The translations under genes and the position numbers were made by a program. The notes beneath the pieces were generated by a model that worked only from the letters and a program-made list of their open reading frames with translations, did no database searches and was not told where the DNA came from. A DNA stretch of 64,000 nucleotides, taken from Cristatella mucedo (lineage: Eukaryota > Bryozoa > Phylactolaemata > Cristatellidae). The DNA lies in the NCBI GenBank assembly GCA_009760855.2, contig WPIO01000025.1:2281501-2345500 (forward strand), written 5' to 3'. Every line of letters begins with the position of its first letter. Within the stretch, counting starts at the first letter, position 1. Below, in pieces: positions 27,697 through 40,179 of the stretch.

Positions 27697-28714
27697 GTGC
27701 TAGTAAGAGAGCGAGAGAGTTTCTCAATTAAAGACATACAAAAAGAAGGTAAACGAAAGAGACGTGAAGAGACAATTTAACAGAGCAATTAAAGAATTAC
27801 GAGAGAGACACTGTGCATAGTGCGTTTGTGCCGGCTGTCCTATGTGCACCCATGCGCATTCGACGAGTAAAGCGAGAGACAAGAAATGCCTCACCCAAGT
27901 CGGTCGCGGGATTTAATGCATCCAACTCTCGTACCTAATGGCAACTGTCGATGAGACTCGTCAGAGTGATTAAATGAAGAAGGCGAGTACACTACTGCTG
28001 TTCATGTCATCTGGTAACCTACACGTGTAAAGGTTACATTGAAGCCACGTAGAAGTCGATTGCTATGCAAAGACCTTGCAGAGAAAACCTGCGAAAGTCG
28101 TCAGGCGGTTCAGTGCTCGATTTCCCAGGTCGAAGAAGCTGGCTTGGCGTGACGTCCGTGGAAACCCCGAGTTAGTTGCAGAGCTGCATTTCTGTACGGA
28201 GTCTCAATTCTCTCGGAAGCCAGATCTGCTGCAGTAAGGCAGCTCGGTGCAGCCATGCTCAGACAGTAGATTTCCAAAGTAGGCGTCTCACGTTCAGCGA
28301 CCGCTCATTTGAGCCCCCCCCCCACCCCACTCAGGTGACATAGGCCACTAACCGTGGTGTCCAACTTCCGGGACAACATGAAAATCAATCGGCCTGGTCT
28401 TGGAAGTCGAGTGCAGTGGACTGCATGAGAACCTGAGTGAAGGTGGAAAGTTTTTCGGGTACACTAAAAAGAGAGTGTGGTATAATATCCAATCTAAGCT
28501 GAAACTTCACGCAGCAGATATCCAGTGAATTTGTGAAGCATTTCGTGAATAGGGGTGGACGCGGTAACGGCCCGCGTTTTTGTAGTCTGTTTGCTTGAGA
28601 TCGAGAGAGCCCAACGGCATTAAATCTGGTGTATTCATTGTATTGACAGTGTACTACAATGTGAATTCAAACTCTACTTTGTGACCCCCCCCCCCGTTTC
28701 CCATCGGTTTTCGC

Positions 28715-29161
28715 TCATTTAGAGGTAATTGTGACGGATCGCAGCGGATCGCCGTAATTCGTAGCACTCGCGCTGGCTGCGAGGCTACTGGGTAGCAATG
28801 GGTCAGGTCGCAGCTGCCTCTTCGCCGAGCAAGTCCGGGCTTGAACTCCCACCGATTGCGCCAGCGAGCAGCTTACGCGAGTCATCGGGGAGGCGGCAGG
28901 CGGCTGGAATGCCATGTCGGAGCGGCGCTCTTTGAACGACGGCTGGAGAACTCCGTAACAGCAAGCCGTCTCATCGCACAGCAGTGCTCGCCGCCGCCAG
29001 TAGAGGGCGGGACTCGCGAAACCGACGATCACAGGGCTTTTGATCGCTAGAGAGTTTTCACCCAGCTCCTGAGCTGAGCGTGGCAAAAAGCCTGTATCTA
29101 TCCACAAAAAGAAAGCTTGCAAGACCACAGCGTACGACCTTCCCGTCGTGCCCGGCTTCAA
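28715..29161 (-). other. Open frame in copy A, broken in copy B
   Basis: A 148-codon minus frame is interrupted in the matching region of copy B (only 66 codons at 45472-45672). No motif is recognised. Loss in one copy argues against a maintained gene. Confidence 0.25.
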
Positions 29162-30746
29162 GGAACTGAGCGGCTCACATCTGCAAAATCCGCAGGCGAC
29201 CCGAGGCTTCTGTTTCCTCCGCCCGTCTTCCCTTGTGGCTCTCTTATTGCCTAAGCTCGCGTGCTATCTTCATTTGAGTATAACATTCTTTCGTCAGTGA
29301 TGGACAAAGGCGCAAGAGTTGCTCCGCCAAGCGATATAGGAGTCGTGCGACAACCAAAGCAGTGCAAAAAACGGCTTTCTGAGGTGCACACAGTCCGCTG
29401 GGCGTGCTGCTGAGCGACCGCCCTACAAGGCATAACGAGCCACACTGCAAGAAGAGCAAAGATTTGCAGGGCGTTCTTCATCAGTTGCGGCTTACCATTG
29501 ATGCTGTTCGTGTTTCCGGTATTCGAGCGATACTCTGCGAGGCAGCAGTGCCATGCGGTCATTCTCGGTAGTCTGAAGCTACTCTAGGAGGCATTGGGAG
29601 TGCATGCAAATGTCATGACAAAATGGCTTCAACCAGGAGGAACAAAGACGAAACCATTAGCGACGTGGTATATGCACCGGGTATGCTTACCGCTCTCGCA
29701 ATACTCTGAAAATTAACCGTACGCTCTAAAAGAAAGTCTCCCGACTGTAATTAAGGCTCTATATTCTGAGTCACAACATCTTTGAAGCAGGCTGCTCGTA
29801 TTAACTTTTCGTGATTAGAGCGGATTTGCTCAGCTTTCCGTTAAATGTATTAGAAAAGAACGGGAGATCTGCACTAAAATCTCGACATTACATGTCATCT
29901 TTAGCGTCAGCATCTGAAAGTTCTCGTCGAGGTCAAGACTGGCTTTAACTCAAAAAAAAACATTTCCCGCCATTGGAATGGCTTATTCCTACCACTAGGC
30001 GGGTTTGATACGATTCTTAACCCCCCCCCCCCGGAAAGCATGCGAATGCAGTGTGATGGCCCGATAAGAAGAAAATCGAAACGCTGCTGCCTGGACGGCG
30101 GTCGTGGTTGGTTACTCCGCTCGCCAGCATATCCTATAGATAGAGCGTTACGATCGATTTCACGCGCGCCTCGGCGCCCGAAAAGCGCATTGACATTGCT
30201 CATCTGTCACGGCCGTGTGCACCTTCGCCGCTCACCTGAGTCAGCGTCCTGAACGCGATGACGAGACGAGAGGCAGCTTTTTATCAGTGACGCAATTATA
30301 GCAGCTCATCTTCGCTGCGCGGAGGGCCATTTGCGACGCCACGCATTCGAAGGAAGAGCTCATGCCATGATAGGAAACCATAATATGCAGCCATAGTTCT
30401 GTCCGAGGTCGGTGCTGTCTCATTAGTTTCCCGAATTTTGAAAAAGTCGACGCGGCGGGTCATTAGTTATGAATGGTGAGTACTTTTTTTAAAGCACCCT
30501 ACTGTAATGTAAATCAAATCGAGGTGCTGGTGCGATCGAAATGCGAATAATTAAAATTATTTTATCCTAGGAGCAGCCACTATCTTCGCTCCCGTTTGTA
30601 AAGCTCATAACGTTACTCGTGTTTCGCCGCCATTTTGAGAGCCTGGACGTTCGAGCTGTGCACTCCGAGACCGGTAAGCCCCTTTACACCGGCCTAGAAA
30701 GAATTGCCTCTGTGGCAACTTCGTGGCTATTAGCGTCTCATTTAAC

Positions 30747-30753
30747 AAATGAG

Positions 30754-30841
<88 letters not shown>

Positions 30842-30884
30842 GTCTTTCTCTCTCTCTCTCTCTCTCTCCTCTCTCCTCTCTCCT

Positions 30885-30948
<64 letters not shown>

Positions 30949-31002
30949 CTCCTTCCTCTCCCTCTTTCTCTCTCTCTTTCTCTCTCTCTTTCTCTCCCTC
31001 TT

Positions 31003-31034
<32 letters not shown>
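30747..31034 (+). repeat. (CT)n microsatellite, expanded in copy A
   Basis: Almost 290 bases of CT/TTTC repeats. The matching place in copy B (47360) has only GAGCTCTCTCTGA followed by unrelated unique sequence, so the tract grew after the duplication or was lost from B. The long SLSLSL and RERERE frames are artefacts. Confidence 0.95.
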
Positions 31035-32445
31035 GCTCGCTCGGTGAGCGGCGCCAGAAGTCTGCGCCGCCGTAAGCTTCGAGCCGATCACCTACCTGTC
31101 TCTCTGTCCGCCGCTTCAGCTGACCGAGGCCGGAGTCATTGCCGCCAGCTAGCCCAAAGCGGGCTCTCTTGAGCGACTGTCTGAGCGTGCGCGTCGCAGT
31201 AGAAGATTCCTATTTCATCACCAGCGGTGCAGCTCTTGAACTCGGGCGCGAACCGGATTCGCCGCCCGTATAGTATTACGCTCCAGGGATTGGCCGAAAT
31301 TACGAGACGCCCTGCTGTAGCCATGTGACTGGTACACGTATCTTCTCGGTGGCTGTCCTGCTGTGGGCTTTTATTATCGGGCCGTAACGCCACGCTTGCT
31401 CGCTTCAGCTCGTAAAATAGATCTGCTTCTGCGGGAGTCGAGAGGGGCAGTAATGACAAGTTTCGCTGGACAGCTGAGCCTGGAAAGCCGCGCGCAATTA
31501 GGATGCGAGTGAATGTCAGCCTGCCGTATGAGCTAACCTAGTCCGCATGCAATTGGGATGAGTCACGAGTACCGAGGTCGCCATGATTGCGTGATGATTG
31601 CTAAATTCCTCACTGTAGGGGGTAAGCAGAGCAAAAGCCATGTGTCACTCCCTTTAGCTTTCAAGTGAAAAGAGGTACTTAAACATTTGATCAAGCAATT
31701 TTTGGAGGTCCTAAAGAGAAGGGCCATGCGCTCAACAACACTGCATAGATGAGTAGGCAAGCGATGTATGCGACGGCCTTCAAATGGACATGTATGTGCG
31801 TAGGCTATTAAACCACGGGGACGACCAGCGCTACTCGATCAGGAGCACACGACTGACTTAGGAGCACTACTTGAGATTCATTCACACTCTCATCTGCTAC
31901 CAACTTTAAAACACTCGTACGTCTTAGGCTGCTAGCTCCATGCAAATCACTTCTTTGACTGCCCTCCCGATCCATATATGCTTCTCACTTTCTCTCTGTA
32001 GCTTGAAATGGGGTTTATTGGTTACCATATTCTAAGCAACACCAGCTAAAGCTTTGAGTTTGTTTTTGCTGCTGTGTAGAGTTATTATTAAAGATACTTT
32101 TTAGGTGGTCGGATTACATAATCGCCATCTGGAACCCCATTAGATTTCGGCGCGTCAATCATCAAAACTCTCAAATAAGCTCAATTTCCTGACCATTTGC
32201 AAATCGTTATCTCTAATGATTCAATAGACCAAGGTTTTCGCATAATCAGGCTCTACGTGTGCATTTCGAGCTACATGGATTACATGTAGGCCAGCAGCTA
32301 AGTAGAAATTAGGAGTACCACGAACATTTAAGCTAATTTGCCGCTTGCAAGAGGCATTTTATACCAACAAGAAACTCGTATAGCAACAACTAGTGGGAGA
32401 CTTTCTTCTAGAAGAATGCGAGCTCAAATAAACGCTCTAAATTTA

Positions 32446-32505
32446 ATAATAATGTACTTGATAAAGCGCCCTCAGAGAACTTTCTAGGGGCTTTACATTT
32501 GCTGC
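32446..32505 (-). mobile_element. 60-base L2 tail insertion with target duplication, copy A only
   Basis: Only the (ATT)n end and the hairpin are present. It is flanked by a 6-base direct repeat AATTTA (32440-32445 and 32506-32511). Copy B carries a single AATTTA at 49420-49425 with no insert. Confidence 0.93.
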
Positions 32506-32628
32506 AATTTATAACAATAAATATTTGTATAGACGATACAATTCCGAGACAAGCAGCAAGTAGGAGTGCATGTTAGCCCTGAACCTTGAAGCTGCTGTGA
32601 TCAGTCCTTGGAGTGTCTTATAGGTTGT

Positions 32629-33335
32629 CTACTGCACCGGTGATGCGTTCAACTACCTGAGCTGCCCCTGCAGCGCAGCTAGTTCCTCGTGCTTATATGC
32701 TATCTTCTTAAATCAACTGCTGTCGCTCTTCCAGAACAAGACATGTAGCTTACCTAGTGACAGCTACAGTAATAGCGAGGAAAATATTTCTCTAATTTGC
32801 AATGTACTACGCTCATTGATTTGGGCATAATATACTTGCAAGCTTGTAGCAGTACCGATTACAGCTACAATCCTCACCTTACGGTACTGGCTTGGGAAAC
32901 AGCAATATAAGCAAATCAGCACTAATATTGTTATTATCTTTGCTTTCTAGAACTACGACTAAGTCACTACTTTTATTGACATCCATTAAGAAAGCAAATA
33001 GCTGACCATTGACTGGCACCCCAAAAAAATAGCCGCCGATATAAAATATCCCAGGAGAAATAGCTCAATATAATGAAGATCGACAAAATAGTCCAAAAGA
33101 CGCCCAAAAAATGGTTAAAATATTTATAAGAATCTGTTATATTGCCGTTAACTAACATGGAACCTTTTCCACTACGGTAACGAAAATAAATTTTTGAAAT
33201 ATTTTTTACCGTACAGAATTAAAAATAATTCAAGGTTAGTTTAATAATAATTCAAAACTTTTATACACTCCATATTTTCTCTTATTTACATAGATTTGTG
33301 TTTCTCTAGATCACCGGAACCGTAACCTAAAAAAG
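32629..33335 (-). pseudogene. Pseudogene of the last two Tudor-gene exons
   Basis: This is the copy-A counterpart of the live exons at 49466-49608 and 49720-49908. The last exon is recognisable (QLEERQQL-type bases, stop position kept near 32629). It has TAA early on (after CT GTC ACT AGG), a one-base T insertion giving ATT TAA, and CAG changed to TAG. The preceding exon (donor side at 32878) keeps VNGQL and SDLVVVLESKD and then reaches a stop just before its donor. It is also split by about 290 bases of unrelated sequence (about 33012-33305) ahead of its acceptor side near 33335. No further exons of the gene follow to the right. Dead beyond doubt. Confidence 0.9.
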
Positions 33336-33955
33336 CGTAAATGCAACAAAAATTAAAATCTCTTATTGCAGGATCAAAAATCGATAGAGCCTCCACGGAC
33401 TTCATGAGCAAATAAGGAATAAAAGAATAGTGCGATACGAAGGACTAATTAAGATTCTCGGTGAAGTTTGCCGTTACTTGTTAATCCAGTAGGTCTTATT
33501 AAAGTGCTTGAGCTCAAGCAATCGAGTTTTACCTCGCTCAGCTGAAATTTTGCTTTAGTACCGAGCATTCGACGTACAATCTAAAAGGACATCATTGGAG
33601 CACAGTGTTTCAAATTATTAATATAATAAATTAAATATTTCTCACAGCATGAACACAAAATAGTGGAAGCGCGATTTAGCAGAGCAGCTCTTCCTCGTCA
33701 GTTCTTGTATAATTCTTTGAAGTTAGCAAAGATTTGTTGCTTAAATGGCCTCAGTTTATGTAGCTTAATACATGCCTCTGCGGCATTTATCCCGCTTGCA
33801 GTAGAATACTATTTATTGCCGCTTCAGAACTTGAACCACCAAAAACCAAAGGCAATAATGTGCTAGGACTTGACCTTATGGCAATCGCCTATAGCGATCT
33901 TGGTGCAAGCCTAAACCAGACCTTCAACAATGCAAACGTTTGATCGCTTCTTCTG

Positions 33956-34173
<218 letters not shown>

Positions 34174-34174
34174 C

Positions 34175-35585
34175 TGAACAGACGTGGGAGTACAACCAGA
34201 AAATCACTGTAACTTACTTAAGATTGTGTAGCAAGTGTGGAAACCAGTTGTATCGGTCATCAAAAGATGAAATGACATATTTATCGACTACAACCGAGCA
34301 CCAAGCCATAATTTTCATTACATGAAAGTTACTCATTACCTACTGACCAGAGGGTGATTGCTCCCAATAACTACAGCCGTCCTTCGGTGATCTGCTGAGC
34401 TAGGTCATTGAATTCGACACTAGAATGGAAATAAACAATAATTTACCACAAAATTTTTTTTCATAGCACATGCTGCATTATAAACCACTCAACGAGCTGA
34501 AACGCTATCGCCCAAACGTATGCAATGAATAGCTGCATGGCGTGTAACACTGAACTCGCAGCGGTACATTTTTCCGACAAGAACCTTAAGAAGGTTCGAT
34601 GGAACTTTGCACAGAGAAATGCTATGTAATTTCAACTATAGTCAACACTTGATTCACATGAATTCCATGTACTATCAATGACGTGTACAATTTTATAAAT
34701 GCAAAGACCTTTCAGTAGGAAGTACCAAGTCTCCGCACGTTGGCCACAGCCGCCTCAGCCGCTCCTTCGCAGCAGCCTATCGCTCCAAGGACTCGCTAGC
34801 TATCGATAGTTCAGTAAGTCTATCGAGCACGGAACTTTTTACTGCGGCGCCAGTGGCTCGGCCCATTCCCGCCGTACTCATCCGTCCGTTTTCATCGGTC
34901 AGGCATCCTCGTCAAGGGCACGGCGTCAACGCCGTAACATATGTATGAGTCAGAGGAAGTCGCTCTTGGTAAATATGAAATCGTTGGAGGTTAGAGCTCA
35001 AGCCACCTGCTCTCAGGATAGTATACATCATGTGTACGGGCTTCGCGCTGCCGATGGACGCAACGGTCAGAGCAGCTTGTTGCGTAGAAAGGCGTCGGAT
35101 AAAGCTTGACTTGAATTTCGTTTAGGCGTTGTAAATAGTTCTCTAATTGTTTTTAAATCGCATCATCATTTTGAAATTTAATTAAGTGAGAAAAAGCTTC
35201 GGAGGGTTGCCGTCGTCAGTTAATGTAGCCAGTGACTACAGCCGTTTCTCTTACGTTAGACGGAAGTAGGGGCTACTCCCTAATACAGACTAGGGCCACA
35301 TAAAACTCGAAAATATTGTGATAAAACCTTTTCATATGTGCCTGAAGAGCGAAATGTGATTTTTTGAAACAGAAACAGATCCATACCAAAACTCGCTGAA
35401 ATATCATGGTGGTTTTTGTTATTGTGGCTGTGCATCAGCAATAAATGCCCTACTATACCCGGTTTCTCACCAACCTTGAAGTCGGTGGTTAAGCGGGGGT
35501 AATATCTGGAGGTTTGTGCCTTTTTGAGCTACTTCTGCTATCTATGAACCACGGGGGTTTTACGTATAATATGTATGTATTATTC
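34175..35585. other. No gene recognised
   Basis: Unique sequence without a supportable frame. Two inconspicuous CG-rich patches occur near 34.74-34.92 kb. Confidence 0.4.
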
Positions 35586-35587
35586 AG

Positions 35588-35717
35588 TTGTATAGGGCCC
35601 GAAGAGAACTTAATCTATATTCAGGCGCTTCACATATGCCTCGGAGCTCGAGCCCCAGACCTTAACCAGACCTTGGTCGTAGCGAGCACCTTAGCCGCAG
35701 GAACCAAACCAGCTCGA
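35588..35717 (-). mobile_element. tRNA-derived SINE with L2-type tail, inverted
   Basis: On the minus strand: CGAGCTGGTTTGGTTCCTGC, GGTGCTCGCTACGACC, GGGGCTCGAGCTCCGAGGCA, then TGTGAAGCGCCTGAATATAG and TAAGTTCTCTTCGGGCCC. It matches the SINE at 39317 throughout. Confidence 0.85.
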
Positions 35718-35719
35718 AA

Positions 35720-37205
35720 TGTGATACAATGTGGCACAACCCCAGTTGCACGATTAGTGTCTACTGGGCGGCACGGCATTAATGAACACAGTTAGGGCGG
35801 GGCTGTTTTTTTCGTTTGGTGCTCTCATTCACTTTCTTAAGGCGTCAGCACGTCAATCTAAATCTGTATTCTTCCCTAATCCGATAGACGAGAATCACTA
35901 TTTCCATGAAAACTTCTTCCAGAGTGATCTTTCCGAGATACTGGCTTCAAAAGTTTGCTTCGCACTCCTTGTCATAAGACTGTTGATTAGTTGATGAATC
36001 ATTCACTTCCAGTGGCTTGCCGATTTCAGAAACAAAGTACGATGGCCGCATTGTTAAATCCCATAGATGCATATACAACCTACGAAACTCTAGAGTGCTA
36101 TTTCCCAAAGTGCTGAATGTCTATGAAATCAGCTTCAAGATTGTTTTCTCTTTCCACTGAAATACTCGGTGTTTGTTTACCATTATCTAGCCAGCAACGT
36201 GCTAGCAAAGCTTATCTTAAGGTGTCTCATATCCCAATTCAAACAGACACTTTCTGCAGCTCCCGAATAAAAACTCCTCCGTACAGCCACGTAACTCTAA
36301 ATCAACTGCAAAATAGTGGAACAAGAGTCGCCTTAGGAAGTGAATACATACCTCAGACTGAAACAAATGCTTGCTATCGCAAGCAGCTGCAAAGTCACAC
36401 ATGTTAACAAATAGGCATAAGGCTAATGGTCGCACGTGTCATTCGACTGCTTAGAATATGGACACATTGTTGATGTCCTGTTGGAAATGAGGAATTAACT
36501 TAAGCTATGAGTGAGCGGCAACCGATTCTGACACTTGGAAAAATCAGATTGGCTCGATGAGCCTGCATCTTTAATTTTTGAAAACACTCAGTCAATGTGA
36601 TGCTTGAGATCATAATTAGCGCACTCACGGCTTACAAAACTCTCGAGGCGCAAACTTTAGCTTAAAGATAACTTCAAGCAACTAAGAGAATTTCGAAAAG
36701 TATAAATTAGAATGAGGCTCCACAGAGAAATTAAGCAAACAACAAGCATTGAAGCCGGAACCCTGCAATTGAGAACAAGAGTAGGCTGCCGGACGAACGG
36801 TCTCGCTACATAAAAATTGTTGAAATGAATTCCATAGTTTGAAAGTTGCAGAGAAATAACAATCTCCGAGCGAATAATGGAGCCACTAATCTACCGTCCC
36901 GAGAGCCCTCTGGGGTGCGAGGTTGAAACTCCTGTAGGAGTTCAGATAAGAATAAATGACCCAATCCAGGTTGGCCCTGCATGATAAGATACAACTTTGG
37001 TTTCTTGCAGTTAAATAACCAGGAACAATCACAGTGCCTTTGGAAAAAATGAGACACGCGACCGACTAAAGTTCTTGAATTTAATAACTAACCTCTTGGC
37101 CTTATTCATGCTAGCTAACATTAAAATTACTAACGTCTTTTGTATCGCGTCCTGAGAGAACTTAATCTCTATGCAGATGGCTTGCAACTCCCTGCAAAAG
37201 AAGTA
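35720..37205. other. No gene recognised; one inverted tail echo
   Basis: Frames at 35782-35994 and 36117-36407 have no recognised motif. At 37143-37190 CGTCCTGAGAGAACTTAATC then TCTATGCAGATGGCTTGC resembles an inverted SINE/L2 tail. Confidence 0.4.
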
Positions 37206-37211
37206 GTAACC

Positions 37212-37308
37212 AATAGTTTGCAGCAAATATAAAGCACCTAGAAAGAGACTGAGTTTTCTGAGTGTGCTTTGTCAAGTGCATTATTATTATTATTATTATT
37301 ATTATATA
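37212..37308 (+). mobile_element. L2-like tail-only insertion
   Basis: CAGCAAATATAAAGCACCTA, AGAAAGAGACTGAGTTTTCT, GTGCTTTGTCAAGTGCAT and (TTA)n. About 95 bases. Confidence 0.85.
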
Positions 37309-37639
37309 GTTAATTAGTAGTAAGCTATTCTCCCCTCAGACAAGCATTTGAAAGAGCACAGTTGTTAAAAAAGAGCTCAATTCCGAGAAGACATGGAAAA
37401 GCGCAACAAAGACTCACAGTCGTTGGTTAAAAGTTCCCAGCCTAGTAAAACTCACATAATAGTGCATAGGTCAGTGAAGCACAAAGGAAACAAGGCAAAT
37501 CCACTGGCGCCAGAGGCGTGTTGCTGCGGCCGTTGCCGTTAACGTGCAATGTTTCATAAGGCATAGCTAAAAAAAAAGGGACATTCGCCCTGGCAGATCA
37601 AAGGCTGTAAGGAATAAATATTTTTTTAGCTACTTGCTT

Positions 37640-38175
37640 AGTTGTGTCAACTCATGAGATGACTTAATACCTGTGGCTTGTGATTTCCAAACTTTGACAG
37701 CGTGGTAATTGAAGGCACGGGCTCTGAGAGATTTGAATTTAGTTCGGAACGCAACCAGTCGACCAGAGTTAAAAGTGCGGTTAGCGCAGTGTGAGATCTG
37801 AAGTAACACAAAACCAGATAGGTAGGCGCGAGTAAAGAAAAATTGATGGATCTAAAGGCGAGTGACTGCATTGTGAAGTCAATATGCTGCTTGATAGGTC
37901 GCTAGTGCAGATTGGTGAGCAGTGATGTAATGTTGCGACGTTTACGGCGGCAGGTATGCCTAGCAGCCTAGTTTTGCACCTAGTGTATTGCACGCACAAA
38001 TAAACCTACGAGCAGCGAGCTACAGATGTCTAGTCAATAAGCCGCGAATGCATAGAATAACTCACCCGTGTTGTCCTTATCTAAGCAAGACCAATTTTGT
38101 GCAACCTTGCTCAGGTAGAAGTAGGCATTCTTGACTATGAGCCTGATATACTAATCTAGTGGCGAAACAAATTCT
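37640..38175 (-). mobile_element. L2-like coding remnant, a more diverged lineage
   Basis: On the minus strand it covers the region after the RT palm (TTGCTTAGATAAGGACAACA near 38080) through the block equivalent to ADLHWLPVKQRIDFK (here TNLH-RPIKQHIDFTMQSLAF near 37870) and on to about 37650. It is clearly of the same superfamily but farther from the other copies. Confidence 0.7.
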
Positions 38176-38179
38176 ACCC

Positions 38180-39315
38180 TCCGTCTCCCAGACTAAAGTA
38201 GTTGCATATACCTCCCACTCAATTGGCTGATAAAAAGAAAATAAATTATCAATCTGGACAATAAGGGCCGCCATCGCATGACTCAGCCAAATCCAGCTGT
38301 ACTGCTGCTGCATATGTTTCATCGTCCTCATGCTCTCAAATCTTCTACGGGCTGTACAGTCACCATTCTATTGCTTTACTTAAAAAATGTTCAATACCCA
38401 TTATGTTTCCTAGACAGTCATCTAGGCTCAGTTAAATGGTTCACTGTCACTTTATTGCTTGAGCCAGAGTCTGTTGGGTACCCGTACGCTTACTGAAAAC
38501 TAATTTTTCAATAAGTGAGCAACAGGAAACTCACCAGCCTAGCACCTCCGGACATCAGAACTAAAATATAATGATAGCCTGCAGTCCTGACTAGTAATTA
38601 TGAGGCTACTAGCAAGCAAATACCTCAGCTTGCTAATGCTGCTAGCAGTAATGAATATACTGCTGTTAATCGTGACGATATAAATAGTGATACGCTGACC
38701 GATGTAGCACAAATGCAGGCCACGGCTTCAGCTCCATGTGGAAAATCGGTAAAAGTGACAAATAACTTTGAAAGTCAAAATTTATTATTTTATCTGAAAG
38801 CGATGACTGCTTTTGGGTAACCCTCAGGTACAAGGTACTTTAGCGTCGACCGAAGGTGTGAGAAACAAAGTACAGTCACCATTCTATTGGCCATTCGTCA
38901 TTCAGTGGCCATTCGTCCAGTGTTAACTATATCCATTGTGGAGCTTGCGATTGTTGTAACTTGCTTCAACACTACTACCGTAAAAACTGCTGACTTGATA
39001 GACTGCTTTCCCTATGATAGCAATTCATCAGACATAGCCGTATTGAGCTGCCACTTAAAATGACTTATCGGAGAAATTGTTAGCCCATCATTCTTTGCAG
39101 GCACAGTATTAATTTATTACTTTAATTTACGTATTTTGGTACAAAATTTATTTCTTGCACAGTTTTCTCTTTCAAAAATTGTGGTGCTAGTAGGTGGACC
39201 TCTTAAATCCTGAACGCTCAAGATGTATCCTAAGTAGATATTGTCTTTTGTAAATGTATCCATTCCTTGATAAGTATTTAGTTATAGAATGCACTTGTTG
39301 ATAAATCCGCTTCCC
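38180..39315. other. No gene recognised; fragment of the unclassified repeat
   Basis: 38462-38503 (AGTCTGTTGGGTACC then GTACGCTTACTGAAAAC) matches the end of the inverted-repeat arm at 3340-3395. The rest is unassigned. Confidence 0.4.
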
Positions 39316-39316
39316 G

Positions 39317-39455
39317 CCGAGCTGGTTTGGTCCAGCGGTTAGGGTGCTCGCCCCGACCAAAGTTAGGCTGAGGTCGTGGGCTCAAGCCCCGAGGCATATG
39401 TGGAGCGCCTGAATAGAGATTAAGTTCTCTTAGAGCGCTATACAAATTAATTAAA
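39317..39455 (+). mobile_element. tRNA-derived SINE with L2-type tail, reference copy
   Basis: The best-preserved member. Pol III A box TGGTCCAGCGG at about 39328, tRNA-like AGGGTGCTCGCCCCGACC, B box GGCTCAAGCCC at about 39380. Body GAGGCATATGTGGAGCGCCT, hairpin AGAGATTAAGTTCTCTTAGA and end GCGCTATACAAATTAATTAA. The tail has the same stem-loop as the L2-like elements. Confidence 0.9.
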
Positions 39456-40007
39456 CCTCATACCTGACGTTTTGCATCCGAATGTGTCTGCTTGTTCGAA
39501 TCTTTTTGCAGCGATTAGGTGCTCTCACTTCACTGCCAAAGTCATCGAATCAAGCCCAGCTACTTTTAGTTCTTTATTTTCAGCTGTAAGCACTTTTAAA
39601 CCCACGAGGCTCTTTCGTTGCTATCAACATTCAAGCAGTGGAATTGACAGCTCTTTTTAGCGTCGTTTTCAAAAGCAGGCCTTAATGAACACAAACCTTC
39701 CAGGTGAGCTTTAATGGTAGCCTGATTATGCCATCCATCTACGTACGATCTGCTCGTATTCAGCTGCGTGCAACCGACGCCGAAAGCCAGAAGTGAAAAG
39801 CTTGGCTTATCTGGGGAACCGTCTAGAGACTAGGCGGAATGACTAAGGCTACATGAGTCGCAGCGAAACGAGGATGGAAAATAGCCGCAATTATCTGTTG
39901 GCTGAATCCGCTTCGGAGCCATGGAGTCGGGCGATTTCACCTTGACCAGCAGACAGCACCGACTGACTCAGGACACCGGCTATTTTCGGAGCTGCAGACC
40001 ACTGCTG

Positions 40008-40170
40008 ATTGGCTGCACCTAGCCCAATAGATCTCTGTCAAGGCCACACCAGCTATGGATGATGGGGGCTGATTGGAGCGTGATCGTGAAGAAAAGCCAA
40101 TAGCATTAAGATTAGTATGCACGATGGCTTGCTCAGTCAATAGTGATCATTTAGGACTACTATATATTGA
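40008..40170. promoter_or_regulatory. CCAAT-box cluster with TATA-like element
   Basis: Four CCAAT/ATTGG motifs lie within 96 bases: GATTGGCT 40008, CCCAATAG 40023, GATTGGAG 40071, GCCAATAG 40096. CTATATATTG follows at about 40160. An open frame begins at 40351. The grouping is what is seen in many animal promoters; activity is inferred only. Confidence 0.35.
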
Positions 40171-40179
40171 ACTCGTTTG

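Larger units (their letters stand above)
25108..33425. repeat. Segmental duplication, copy A
   Basis: This segment aligns collinearly, in the same orientation, with 42073-49990. Anchors: CTTTAGCCCTCTCTCGATGA (25156) with its partner near 42118; ATGCAGATCCTTAGTGTGGC (27436/44190); TGACATAGGCCACTAACC (28335/45102); GTGGGCTTTTATTATCGGGC (31362/47841). The offset is 16962 at the left, 17016 just before 27148 and 16754 after 27411. It contains the downstream flank plus the last two exons of the Tudor gene, the latter decayed. Divergence is uneven: about 97-98 percent identical at 27.4-28.4 kb, near 88 percent at 29.6-29.9 kb and about 80-90 percent over the pseudo-exons, by eye. Confidence 0.93.

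Noticed and set aside
28715-29161. 148-codon minus frame in copy A
   Set aside because: Broken in copy B and without recognised motif.
30619-31091. SLSLSL and RERERE frames of more than 100 codons
   Set aside because: Pure CT/GA microsatellite translation.
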